The notes under the pieces: generated by a model
Told to the model about the DNA's origin: nothing
The model's input: the letters and a program-made list of their open reading frames with translations, nothing else
Databases searched by the model: none
In this document: one piece after another, positions 20,206 through 28,550 of the stretch
Layout: each line of letters starts with the position of its first letter
Numbering within the stretch: position 1 is the first letter of the stretch
Source of the DNA: Candidatus Chlamydia sanziniae
GTDB taxonomy: Bacteria > Chlamydiota > Chlamydiia > Chlamydiales > Chlamydiaceae
Direction: 5' to 3'
Assembly: GCF_001653975.1 (NCBI RefSeq)
Contig: NZ_CP014639.1
Location: forward strand, 558,001 to 622,000
Length of the DNA: 64,000 nucleotides
Position numbers and translations under genes: made by a program

Positions 20206-22203
20206 ATGATCAGTAAAGAGTTAGATATTGGTATTTTAAAGAAAATAGCCGGAGCAATTAAACAACTTAGCATTGAATCAATACAAAAAGCTGGCTCAGG
20301 CCATCCGGGTCTTCCTTTGGGATGTGCTGAATTAGCAGCTTATTTGTATGGCTTAGTTCTTAGACACAATCCAAAAGATCCTTTATGGATCAATAGAGAC
20401 CGCTTTGTTCTTTCCGCAGGACATGGCTCTGCTATGTTATATTCTTGTTTGCACCTTGCAGGCTTTGATGTTTCTTTAGAAGACCTTCAGCAGTTCCGTC
20501 AGCGTAATTCTCGAACCCCAGGTCACCCAGAATATCATGAAACTGTAGGTGTTGAAGCGACCACAGGCCCTTTAGGGCAAGGGCTTGGCAATGCCGTAGG
20601 CATAGCATTGTCAATGAAAATGCTGGAAGCAAGATTTAATCGACCTGAACATGAAATTTTTAATGGTAAAGTCTATTGCCTAGCAGGCGATGGCTGCATG
20701 ATGGAAGGAGTTAGCCATGAAGCTTGCAGTTTCGCAGGTTCCTTAGGATTGGATAATCTTATAGTCATTTACGATTATAACAATGTACTGTTAGACGGAT
20801 ATCTAAGTGAAACTAGTGTTGACGATGTTAAAAAACGATTTGAAGCCTACGGTTGGGATGTCTATTCAATCGATGGATACGACTTTATCCAAATACATGA
20901 AACCTTTTCAAAAATAAAACATTCTCAGAAACGCCCTGGATTGATTATTGCTCATACTATAATTGGTCACGGCTCTCCAAGGGAAGGTACTAACAAAGCT
21001 CATGGATCTCCTTTAGGAGTCGAAGGAGTAGAACAAACAAAACAATACTGGCACCTATCCGAAGAGAAGTTTTTTGTCCCTCCTGCAGTGAAAGCTTTTT
21101 TTGCTCATAAGATACAAGAAGATCGTAAAGCACAAGAAGAATGGCAAGATAATGTACGTGTCTGGTCTAAACAGTTTCCTGAACTCCATGAAGCTTTACT
21201 TGCTTTAACCACTCATCAACTTCCTAGTAACCTTGAAACACTTTTACAAAACATCCCCATGCCAGAGTCCATCTCTGGGCGCGCCGCCTCACACAAGGTG
21301 ATTCAAGTTTTGACCAAACATTTACCCTATTTAATTGGGGGATCTGCCGATCTTGCTAGCTCTGATTGTACATGGATAGAAAACGAACAAGTAATTCATA
21401 GGCACGATTTTTCTGGAAGAAATATCAAATATGGTGTTCGTGAATTTGGCATGGCTACAGTCATGAATGGATTCGCTTATAGCCAAATGTTTCAACCTTT
21501 CGGAGGAACTTTCTTCGTATTTTCTGATTACATGCGTAATGCCATTCGTATAGCTGCTCTTTCTAAGTTGCCAGTAATTTATCATTTCACTCACGATTCA
21601 ATATTCGTTGGAGAAGATGGGCCTACACACCAACCTGTTGAACAGCTCATGTCTTTACGTGCCATTCCTGGACTTCATGTCATCCGCCCTGCAGATGCCC
21701 ACGAAGTGAAAGGAGCATGGCAAGCCGCCTTAACATATTCAGGTCCTACAGCCCTCGTTTTCTCACGTCAAACTTTACCGACTCTTTTACATACAGATAA
21801 ACCTTTTAAAGAGGGAGTAGGACGGGGAGCCTATACGATTTTAAAAGAATCAGGAACTCAACCGGATTATACTCTTTTCGCCACAGGTTCTGAAGTTTCT
21901 TTAGCACTTGCTGTAGCAAAAGAATTAGAACACCTAGATAAACATATCCGCGTCATTTCTTGTCCCTGTTGGGAACTTTTTGATATACAAGATGTAGATT
22001 ATAAACAGAGTGTGATCGGTGGCAATCTAGGAATTCGTGTATCGATAGAAGCAGGATCTGCTTTGGGATGGTATAAATACATTGGATCTCAAGGCTTAGC
22101 TATTGCTATGGATAGATTTGGTTATTCCGCTGCTGCTGAAGATGTCGCTGAAGAATGTGGATTTACTGTTGAACAAATAGTACAACGTATCCTTTCTCAG
22201 TAG
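20206..22203 (+). CDS. tkt: Transketolase
   Basis: Transketolase moves two-carbon units between sugar phosphates in the non-oxidative pentose phosphate pathway, using thiamine diphosphate and Mg2+. The 665-residue protein has the N-terminal GSGHPGLPLG signature at 30-39, the cofactor motif GDGCMMEG near 160 ending at YNN near 190, a GHGSPREGTNKAHGSP loop, and the C-terminal pyrimidine-binding half with the VREFGMA, FSDYMRN and HDSIFVGEDGPTHQP motifs. It is full length (E. coli 663). AAGG lies about 9 bases before the ATG. It stands alone on the plus strand after a structured leader, and its 3' end overlaps the convergent amn-like gene by 7 bases. Confidence 0.97.
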   Translation: MISKELDIGILKKIAGAIKQLSIESIQKAGSGHPGLPLGCAELAAYLYGLVLRHNPKDPLWINRDRFVLSAGHGSAMLYSCLHLAGFDVSLEDLQQFRQRNSRTPGHPEYHETVGVEATTGPLGQGLGNAVGIALSMKMLEARFNRPEHEIFNGKVYCLAGDGCMMEGVSHEACSFAGSLGLDNLIVIYDYNNVLLDGYLSETSVDDVKKRFEAYGWDVYSIDGYDFIQIHETFSKIKHSQKRPGLIIAHTIIGHGSPREGTNKAHGSPLGVEGVEQTKQYWHLSEEKFFVPPAVKAFFAHKIQEDRKAQEEWQDNVRVWSKQFPELHEALLALTTHQLPSNLETLLQNIPMPESISGRAASHKVIQVLTKHLPYLIGGSADLASSDCTWIENEQVIHRHDFSGRNIKYGVREFGMATVMNGFAYSQMFQPFGGTFFVFSDYMRNAIRIAALSKLPVIYHFTHDSIFVGEDGPTHQPVEQLMSLRAIPGLHVIRPADAHEVKGAWQAALTYSGPTALVFSRQTLPTLLHTDKPFKEGVGRGAYTILKESGTQPDYTLFATGSEVSLALAVAKELEHLDKHIRVISCPCWELFDIQDVDYKQSVIGGNLGIRVSIEAGSALGWYKYIGSQGLAIAMDRFGYSAAAEDVAEECGFTVEQIVQRILSQ

Positions 22204-23066
22204 TCCTTATCAGATGCTCCGGAATCTTGGGCTATGGTATCGTCAGTTTCTCCAAGTTCCATATGAGGCATGCCTTTTTTATTCGAAGTAGGTTGATGGT
22301 CAATGACTTCTTGTAGTTTTGCTGTTACTTGAAGACCTGTTAAAATGTGATCTGTAGTATAAGTAGAAAAGATTAGATCACCACTTGTTTTTGTTTTGAT
22401 GCCCTCCTTTCTTAGAGGAAGATCAGAAATCAAAAGCAGAGCACCGATGGGAAGATTTCTTCGGTATCCTGCAGCGAATAGTGTAGCACATTCCATTTCT
22501 GCAGATTGTGCTTTAGTTTCATAAAGTTTTTTTCTAAATTCCTTGTTAAACTCCCAAAAACGGATATTTGTTGTATGGGTAATGCCAATATGGTAAGTGA
22601 CCTTTTTTTGCTCTAAGACTTCTGTTATAGTTTTCTGTACAATGAAATTCGCCAATGCGGGAACCTCAGGAGAAAAATATGCATCCGAAGTTCCATCCCC
22701 ACGTATGCTAGCTATAGGAACAAAATAATCCCCCACTTGATAATGAGAACGCAATCCTCCACACATGCCTAACATTAAAGTAGCTTTCACATTGGGTAGA
22801 AAGGAACATAAATCAATTGTTAATGCTGCTCCCGGAGAACCGAGTTTGAAATCTAGAATAGACGTGTTTATTTGCGGTGCATGAGCTGCTGTAAACATCG
22901 AACCTTGAAAAATAGGCACTTGGTATATTTCAGCAAAAGTATGTATGTAATAAGAAAAATTGGTTAGCAGAAGATAAGGACAAAATTGGTGCACTTCTGA
23001 GCCAGAATAACGCTCAAGCATATCTTGAGCAATTTTCGATTCACTAATAGTATTAGTATCTGGCAC
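22197..23066 (-). CDS. amn: AMP nucleosidase-like phosphorylase-fold protein, short form
   Basis: AMP nucleosidase splits AMP into adenine and ribose 5-phosphate. The 289-residue protein has the nucleoside phosphorylase fold: a phosphate or ribose site LGMCGGLRSHYQVGDYFVP, an RGDGTSDAYF loop, and the base-site glutamate in SAEMECATLFAAG. E. coli Amn has about 484 residues with an N-terminal regulatory domain; that domain is absent here, so only the catalytic part is represented. The last 25 residues are polar. The substrate is therefore uncertain: AMP, another nucleotide or a nucleoside. It lies tail to tail with tkt and is monocistronic. Confidence 0.82.
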   Translation of the reverse strand: MPDTNTISESKIAQDMLERYSGSEVHQFCPYLLLTNFSYYIHTFAEIYQVPIFQGSMFTAAHAPQINTSILDFKLGSPGAALTIDLCSFLPNVKATLMLGMCGGLRSHYQVGDYFVPIASIRGDGTSDAYFSPEVPALANFIVQKTITEVLEQKKVTYHIGITHTTNIRFWEFNKEFRKKLYETKAQSAEMECATLFAAGYRRNLPIGALLLISDLPLRKEGIKTKTSGDLIFSTYTTDHILTGLQVTAKLQEVIDHQPTSNKKGMPHMELGETDDTIAQDSGASDKDY

Positions 23067-23251
23067 AACATTTCCCTTGGTATTATTTCTTATGATATTC
23101 CTAACATTTTATGAATTTTAATTTACTATTTTTCATACTACATAAAAACATGGAAAAACAAAATTACCTTTTATCTAGAGATATTCTACTGGACAAAGAG
23201 GGAGCAACCTCGATAACATAAGTGAAAGCATTTTAAGGAATAAGTCTTTTC

Positions 23252-23824
23252 ATGGTCCGCATAAATACTAGTGAATTCCGAGTAGGATTAAAGATAGAAA
23301 TCGATAATCAGCCCTACATTATTTTGCAAAATGATTTTGTGAAACCGGGCAAAGGTCAAGCTTTTAATAGAATTAAAATAAAAAATTTCTTCACAGGAAG
23401 AGTTATCGAGAAGACTTTCAAATCTGGGGAATCTGTACAAAGTGCCGACATTCAAGAACGTAATCTACGCCTCCTTTATTCTGATCAAGAGAGCGCTACC
23501 TTCATGGATGATGAAACTTTTGAACAGGAGATCGTTTTCTGGCAAAAATTAGAAAATATAAAAAATTGGTTGTTAGAAGATACAATTTATACTTTAATTT
23601 TATATAATAATGAAGTAGTCGCTGTAGAACCCCCAATTTTTATAGAGTTGATTATAACTGAAACGTCACCAGGAGTCCGTGGAGATACAGCGTCGGGACG
23701 TGTATTGAAGCCTGCAGTCACTAATACTGGAGCAAAAATCATGGTTCCTATCTTTATTCATGAGGGAGAAGTTGTAAAAGTAGACACGCGAACAGGAAGT
23801 TACGAATCCCGAGTTTCGAAATAA
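23252..23824 (+). CDS. efp: Translation elongation factor P
   Basis: EF-P binds between the ribosomal P and E sites and relieves stalling at polyproline stretches. The 190-residue protein has the normal three-domain length. The N-terminal KOW-like domain carries the loop PGKGQA with Lys34, the residue beta-lysylated in E. coli by EpmA. The C-terminal OB domain contains the family signature region with VRGDTASGR. AAGGAA lies about 10 bases before the ATG. Chlamydiae are known to have two EF-P genes; only this one is in the window. A small charged protein follows 59 bases later on the same strand. Confidence 0.97.
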   Translation: MVRINTSEFRVGLKIEIDNQPYIILQNDFVKPGKGQAFNRIKIKNFFTGRVIEKTFKSGESVQSADIQERNLRLLYSDQESATFMDDETFEQEIVFWQKLENIKNWLLEDTIYTLILYNNEVVAVEPPIFIELIITETSPGVRGDTASGRVLKPAVTNTGAKIMVPIFIHEGEVVKVDTRTGSYESRVSK

Positions 23825-23883
23825 ACATAACTCTGCGTAAAGTTTTATTGTAGAAAAAAGTCTTTCTTTCTAAAGTCCACAAT

Positions 23884-24105
23884 ATGAAAGCAAAGAAAAT
23901 AAAAGAACAGTCTGCTGAAGTCGCTTTACTTAAAAAACTACGTGATAAAGCTTTAGTAGTTGAGGAGCGAAAAAAACGTCAAACTTGGGTTGAAAAGCTT
24001 GTAGCTATGTCTGAACCTATTCGGGATGTCCATCCACAAGAGTTGCCCGAGACTCCCTACCTATTTCAAGCAATAGCAGAAAAAATTGTAGAAGAGGGTG
24101 TATAA
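23884..24105 (+). CDS. Small charged conserved chlamydial protein (CT753-like)
   Basis: The 73-residue protein is not recognised in any functional family. It is dense in Lys, Glu and Arg over residues 1-40, which should form one long helix or a short coiled coil; the rest is more mixed, with a PQELPETPYLF stretch and a final helix. It lies 59 bases after efp on the same strand and 25 bases before the stop of the convergent phosphoesterase. Its place matches CT753 of C. trachomatis, which supports a real gene. No signal peptide or membrane segment. Function unknown; a role with EF-P is only suggested by position. Confidence 0.75.
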   Translation: MKAKKIKEQSAEVALLKKLRDKALVVEERKKRQTWVEKLVAMSEPIRDVHPQELPETPYLFQAIAEKIVEEGV

Positions 24106-24130
24106 TTCTCTCTCTTTTTTGCGTGGCACG

Positions 24131-25015
24131 TTACCAAGTTTTAAAGTCTAAATCTAAAGCGATTTCCAAAGGAATATCTTGCTGTAGAAGATTTGTTAGC
24201 ACCATAGTATAGATCCGAAAGTTATCAGGATAAAGGTCAATTATGTGAAAACGTGCATTGCTAGGCAGAGAGATAGATCCGCTGTTAAGAATATAAGCAG
24301 GGGAATTGTCTTTACAGCTGTAAACAGCTGCCCGATGTTCATGTCCATGTAGGTAAAGTTGCACTTGAGGATATTTTTGTAACATCTGTTGTAGTAAGTC
24401 ATGGTTAATGAGATTATGCTGAGATTTGCTTGAGGATAGTAGGGGATAGTGGTTAGCAATAATAACATTTTCTTCTGGCATTAAATTCAAAAAAAAAGTT
24501 TCAAGAGCTGTTATTTGGGAAAGTTGAACCTTACCATTTGCTGAAAACCAGCCGTTGCGACAGGAACAATCGAGTAAGATGAGCCACCAATGGGGTGTCA
24601 ATTTTTGAAAAAAAATTTTGTTTTCTTGCAACTCATGATTCGGAAAATATTGATAGAAAGGTTGATCTACAAAAGCTTGTGCCGTATAGACATCATGATT
24701 TCCTGGCAATACATGAACAGCAGTTATTTTAGTCAAACGATCTACAAAATGACGTGCTAACAAAAATTCTGCATCCATAGCAGTGAGAGAAAAATCCCCA
24801 GTAATACATACGCTATTCGCATCAAGATTTTTTACAACCTCAGGGAAACGCTCAGAAATTGTTGTGGCTTGGAAATTTGTACCCCTTAAAGCTTGACGTA
24901 TTAATCCTTTGAGTCTTTTGTTAAAGCATAGTAGAAGATTTCGAGGAAAAACACAGAAATGTATATCTGAAATATGAATCAGACGGTAAGCATCAGAAGG
25001 TTTCGGAAGCATCAT
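24131..25015 (-). CDS. Calcineurin-like metallophosphoesterase
   Basis: This 294-residue protein carries every metal-ligand motif of the calcineurin-like phosphoesterase superfamily in order: HISDIHFC near 14-21, ITGDFSLT near 70, LPGNHDVY near 104, NHYPLL near 190 and LYLHGHEHR near 222. Two metal ions, usually Mn or Fe, are expected. The substrate cannot be read from the sequence; related proteins cleave cyclic nucleotides, nucleotide diphosphate lipids or phosphodiesters. No signal peptide is seen, so it is probably cytoplasmic. It corresponds by position to CT754. It is co-oriented with groEL3 but separated by about 276 bases. Confidence 0.88.
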   Translation of the reverse strand: MMLPKPSDAYRLIHISDIHFCVFPRNLLLCFNKRLKGLIRQALRGTNFQATTISERFPEVVKNLDANSVCITGDFSLTAMDAEFLLARHFVDRLTKITAVHVLPGNHDVYTAQAFVDQPFYQYFPNHELQENKIFFQKLTPHWWLILLDCSCRNGWFSANGKVQLSQITALETFFLNLMPEENVIIANHYPLLSSSKSQHNLINHDLLQQMLQKYPQVQLYLHGHEHRAAVYSCKDNSPAYILNSGSISLPSNARFHIIDLYPDNFRIYTMVLTNLLQQDIPLEIALDLDFKTW

Positions 25016-25140
25016 ATAAGATTTCTATTCTAATATTTTAGTATAAATTGAATTTAAGTAAATATTTCTTCATCCCCCTACTCAATGCATCAAGAAACTT
25101 TGGGTACAATATAAAGTAGGTCCTTTATAAAGGATCAACT

Positions 25141-25308
25141 ATGTTATTGGATACATTTTCTCCTTGCAATTTCTTATTTATAAATTTGAGGAAAGAAAAC
25201 TGTAGCTTGCAAGTACCTCGAAGAAGAATTATGGGAGTTGGTTTTTGGTTTAACGATTATGATATTCCTTTCTTTCCTTCATGGATCGGGATTACATTTC
25301 ACAAATAA
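25141..25308 (+). CDS. Candidate small protein, 55 residues
   Basis: In the gap between the phosphoesterase and groEL3 genes an ATG at 25141 opens a 55-codon frame on the plus strand, ending in TAA at 25308. AAAGGA stands about 7 bases before the ATG, a good ribosome site. The protein has aromatic, Phe-rich ends around a basic middle (PRRRIM). No family is recognised. Its end overlaps the end of groEL3 by 17 bases. It may be chance; conservation would decide. Confidence 0.35.
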   Translation: MLLDTFSPCNFLFINLRKENCSLQVPRRRIMGVGFWFNDYDIPFFPSWIGITFHK

Positions 25309-26824
25309 CCATTTTTGAAGAAAGGACGAGCAAAGCTGTATCGAGAGCATAGGATACAGCTGAGGATATCGTTGATAGAGAATCTAAGATACCCCGAGCA
25401 ATTAGATCTTCGATTTCTCGGGAAAGCACGCTCACCCCTAAACTTGTTGTGGCCAAAGAAGAGAGTTTAGCTATAACAGTATTGCTATCTAGATCGGCAT
25501 TGTTGGCTAATTGTTCCAAAGGAGCGCAACATGCTTTTTGTAAAATTCGCATAGCTTCATATTCTTCCTCTCCAAAAAGATTTTCTTCCTTGCCTAAATC
25601 TAAGGAAGCATAGAATAACGCAGCGCCTCCACCAGGGATATAACCCTGAGTCATTGCGGAACTCATGATCGTAAAGGCTAAGTTATACAAGGCTTTGTTG
25701 CTTTCTTTGGTAGAAAGGATAGTAACAGGACTTTGAAGACGATTTTTTCTTTGCGTGAGAGAGAGTTTTTCTCTAGGACATAAGGTAGAACGGATTTCTT
25801 CTTCTAATTGACGGATTTTTAAAGCGAGTACTTCAGGTACATGATGACCACGAATTAATGTTGTTTGTGTTTCCGAAATCTCAATCGATGCACAAGAACC
25901 TAAGATCGTATAATGTGGAGGTAAAGAGTGAGGATCGAAATCCTGCGAAAAAATATGTGTTCCGGTAAATAAGGCAATATCTTCTGCTACAGCTTGTTCT
26001 GTGGTAGAGAGATTAGGAATAGAAATCACAGTCACTTGTAATAATCCCTGTAATTTATTTGCAATTAGTGTGGCAAGCACATCTTCATGGATATCTTCAC
26101 AGAAAATAAGCAAATGTTTGTCCTCTATAGCAGCCTCCTGCAGCAAAGGAAGGAGCGGATGAATAGTAGAGATTTTTTTATCAGTAATAAAAATCTTAGG
26201 GCAAGAAATCGTGATGACGCGGTTTGTAGAATGGGAAGTAAAGTATGCCGAAGCGTAACCAGCGTTGATTCTCAGACCTTGAGTGATTTGCATGTCAGTT
26301 TGATAGCTACATGTTAGAGAGATTAAGCCTTCAGGACCTGTTACTGAAAAAGCCGCGGCAAATTCATCAGCAATGATAGGGATATGTAGAGCTGAAAAAA
26401 TAATGGCCCGTAATTTTTTAGCATCTTTGATAGGCCAAGAATGTTGTTGTAAGGAATCAAGGAGCTTTTTCTCCATATGTTTTAGCGACACAGAAAGTTT
26501 ATGGATGGAAATCCCACGTTCTAAAGCAAGATAACTTTCTTGTAAAATTGCATGCAAAAGAATTAATCCTACGGTTGCTCCATCGAAATGCTTCGCATAA
26601 ATTTTATCTGCCATGATTTTGGCAAAACCTACACCAATATTTTCATGAGGATCAGAAAATGTTATTTTTGAGAGGACGGTATAACCACGTTCCTCAAAAA
26701 AAGCAGCCTGGGAGTGTAGGGTTTTAGGTCCATAAAACTTTTTAACTAGTTGAAGGGCTTTATCTATACCCAGGAAAAGCTTTTTATCCGCATGATAACT
26801 AGACAATTTTTCCCATTCAGACAT
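25292..26824 (-). CDS. groEL3: Divergent chaperonin GroEL paralogue
   Basis: This 510-residue protein is a member of the GroEL/Cpn60 family but a strongly divergent one. The N-terminal ATP-site DGTTT segment of GroEL is replaced by FDGATVG, and the GPKG loop appears as YGPKT. The conserved GroEL aspartate (Asp398, in VEDALHA) appears replaced: the aligned stretch reads SNKALYN. The PGGGAALFYAS segment survives. It is therefore unlikely to be a normal ATP-driven foldase with GroES. The ATG at 26824 has GAGGT about five bases upstream; a frame from 26839 adds five residues without support. Chlamydiae carry three groEL genes; this matches groEL3 by position. The tRNA-Cys gene lies 75 bases upstream on the same strand. 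Confidence 0.85.
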   Translation of the reverse strand: MSEWEKLSSYHADKKLFLGIDKALQLVKKFYGPKTLHSQAAFFEERGYTVLSKITFSDPHENIGVGFAKIMADKIYAKHFDGATVGLILLHAILQESYLALERGISIHKLSVSLKHMEKKLLDSLQQHSWPIKDAKKLRAIIFSALHIPIIADEFAAAFSVTGPEGLISLTCSYQTDMQITQGLRINAGYASAYFTSHSTNRVITISCPKIFITDKKISTIHPLLPLLQEAAIEDKHLLIFCEDIHEDVLATLIANKLQGLLQVTVISIPNLSTTEQAVAEDIALFTGTHIFSQDFDPHSLPPHYTILGSCASIEISETQTTLIRGHHVPEVLALKIRQLEEEIRSTLCPREKLSLTQRKNRLQSPVTILSTKESNKALYNLAFTIMSSAMTQGYIPGGGAALFYASLDLGKEENLFGEEEYEAMRILQKACCAPLEQLANNADLDSNTVIAKLSSLATTSLGVSVLSREIEDLIARGILDSLSTISSAVSYALDTALLVLSSKMVICEM

Positions 26825-26898
26825 GTGAACCTCATACAAGAACTCAAAGCTTCACACTACCAAGTCGTTTTTTAGTTCACAATACCTTACAATAGGAA

Positions 26899-26969
26899 AG
26901 GTGGCACCCGGAATCGAACCGGGGATAGGGGCTTTGCAGGCCTCGGCCTTACCGCTTGGCTATGCCACC
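26899..26969 (-). tRNA. tRNA-Cys (anticodon GCA)
   Basis: A 71-nt cloverleaf: acceptor GGTGGCA with TGCCACC, anticodon loop CTGCAAA giving anticodon GCA, T-arm CCCGG-TTCGATT-CCGGG, and discriminator base U, as expected for tRNA-Cys. CCA is not encoded. The anticodon stem GAGGC with GCCCC has one A-C mismatch at its second pair. It lies between murF (divergent) and groEL3 (same strand). Confidence 0.96.
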
Positions 26970-27085
26970 AGAACCTGAAGCGAAAATCCTTAGTCTAAGG
27001 GAAACGTGATTTTATAGTAAGCGAGAATTCATTCACCTTGATTTAGACCTCTTGCATTCTTGTATTCTATTTATTTATAGTACCC

Positions 27086-27141
27086 GCGAGTGCAGGTTCT
27101 GCTTTAGCCAGGTATTCCCAGGGGGCTAAACAGACACTCGC
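27086..27141 (+). promoter_or_regulatory. Nested-stem structured element before murF
   Basis: Perfect 7-bp stem GCGAGTG (27086) with CACTCGC (27135) encloses a second perfect 7-bp stem TTTAGCC (27103) with GGCTAAA (27124), plus a minor CAG/CTG hairpin. It ends 45 bases before the murF ATG. No T run follows, so it is not a terminator. It looks like a leader RNA or a protein-binding site. Confidence 0.4.
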
Positions 27142-27186
27142 ATTGGATTGATACTAGTTAAAAGACTATAAAAACAAAGGCAAAGT

Positions 27187-28530
27187 ATGCAGCCGATATT
27201 CCTTAAAGAATGGATATCTCTGATGTTGTCTGAGGCCATGTGTCCAAAGTCTGGGAAAAAAATATCAGGCATTGCTATAGATAGCCGGCAAGTGCATCCC
27301 GGAGATTTATTTTTCGCACTTCCAGGTGCAATAACAGACGGACACCAGTTCTTGGCAGAAGCAGCAAAAGCCGGGGCAATAGCCGCTGTAGTGTCTAAAG
27401 AATATCAAGGGAAGGACTTTGGTCTCGAATTAGTTGTTGTTGAAGATCCAAAGAAAGCTCTCCAAGAAGCTGGCCGTAATCAATATAACCTATTTCAAGG
27501 GAGTATTATTGGAATCACTGGTTCTTTAGGAAAAACTACAACGAAAGAATTCTCTAAAACTCTCTTGGCTTCTTCATTTAAAGTCCATGCGAGTCCTAAG
27601 AGTTATAATTCTCAGTTAACCGTTCCTCTGAGTTTACTCATGGCTGATGGCGATGAGGATCTTATCATTTTGGAAATGGGAGTGTCGGAACCTGGCAATA
27701 TGGAGAACCTTTTATCAATAGTACAACCAGATATTAGCGTAATTACTCAGGTAAATAGTCAGCACGCTCTCCATTTCCCAACAGGCATTGAAGGGATTCT
27801 ACAAGAAAAAAGCCAGATCTTAGAAAAAAGTCAAATACAATTTCTACCCAAAGATTCCCCATGGTATCCTGATTTGCTTAAACGTTCTGTATCAGCAGAA
27901 AAATTCTCTTTTTCATTCCATGATACGTCAGCAGATTTCTATTATAAAACTATCCGAGCAAACACGATTGTTATTCAGACTCCAGAAGGAGATTACGATC
28001 TTCCTATTTCTTTCCCTTATAAACCCGCATATATTAACCTCCTAATTGCTGTTGCCTTTGCTTGGCTTTTTGATGTTTCGTTGGATAGCCTAATACACTC
28101 TTTACCTAATTTACAGCTCCCCCCCATGCGCTTTGAACAAAACATGAAAAATGGAGTGCAAGTTATCAATGATGTGTATAATGCTTGTCCAGAAGCTATG
28201 TTAGCAGCTCTTGATGCTCTTCCTACTCCTTATGAAGGGGGCAAAATTATTCTCGTTCTTGGCCACATGTCTGAATTAGGAATGTATTCAAAAGAAGGTC
28301 ATTGTATTGTTGCTAAAAAAGCTCTAGCAAAAGCTCAAAAAATATTTTTTATTGGTGAGTACTGGGCACCAATCCAACCTATTGTACAGGATTATACTTG
28401 TGACGTAGACTTCTATCCATCAGCTCAAGATGTTAAAGATGTCTTAAAAAGTGTTATACAGCAAGGCGATGTCATTTTACTCAAAGGTGCCCGTGCCTTG
28501 GCCCTTGAGTCTTTATTGAGTTGTTTTTAG
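27187..28530 (+). CDS. murF: UDP-N-acetylmuramoyl-tripeptide:D-alanyl-D-alanine ligase
   Basis: MurF adds the D-Ala-D-Ala dipeptide to the UDP-MurNAc tripeptide, the last cytoplasmic step of pentapeptide assembly. The 447-residue protein has an N-terminal UDP-binding domain with AIDSRQVHPGDLFFAL, a central ATP site GSLGKTTT at 112-119, the EMGVSEPGNM segment, a NSQHALHFP metal and ligand region, and a C-terminal domain beginning NDVYNACPEAM. AAAGG stands about six bases before the ATG. It is the first gene of the seven-gene peptidoglycan and division cluster. Its D-Ala-D-Ala substrate would come from the Ddl half of the last gene. Confidence 0.97.
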   Translation: MQPIFLKEWISLMLSEAMCPKSGKKISGIAIDSRQVHPGDLFFALPGAITDGHQFLAEAAKAGAIAAVVSKEYQGKDFGLELVVVEDPKKALQEAGRNQYNLFQGSIIGITGSLGKTTTKEFSKTLLASSFKVHASPKSYNSQLTVPLSLLMADGDEDLIILEMGVSEPGNMENLLSIVQPDISVITQVNSQHALHFPTGIEGILQEKSQILEKSQIQFLPKDSPWYPDLLKRSVSAEKFSFSFHDTSADFYYKTIRANTIVIQTPEGDYDLPISFPYKPAYINLLIAVAFAWLFDVSLDSLIHSLPNLQLPPMRFEQNMKNGVQVINDVYNACPEAMLAALDALPTPYEGGKIILVLGHMSELGMYSKEGHCIVAKKALAKAQKIFFIGEYWAPIQPIVQDYTCDVDFYPSAQDVKDVLKSVIQQGDVILLKGARALALESLLSCF

Positions 28531-28550
28531 TTCCTAAGGCCAGAAATTAT

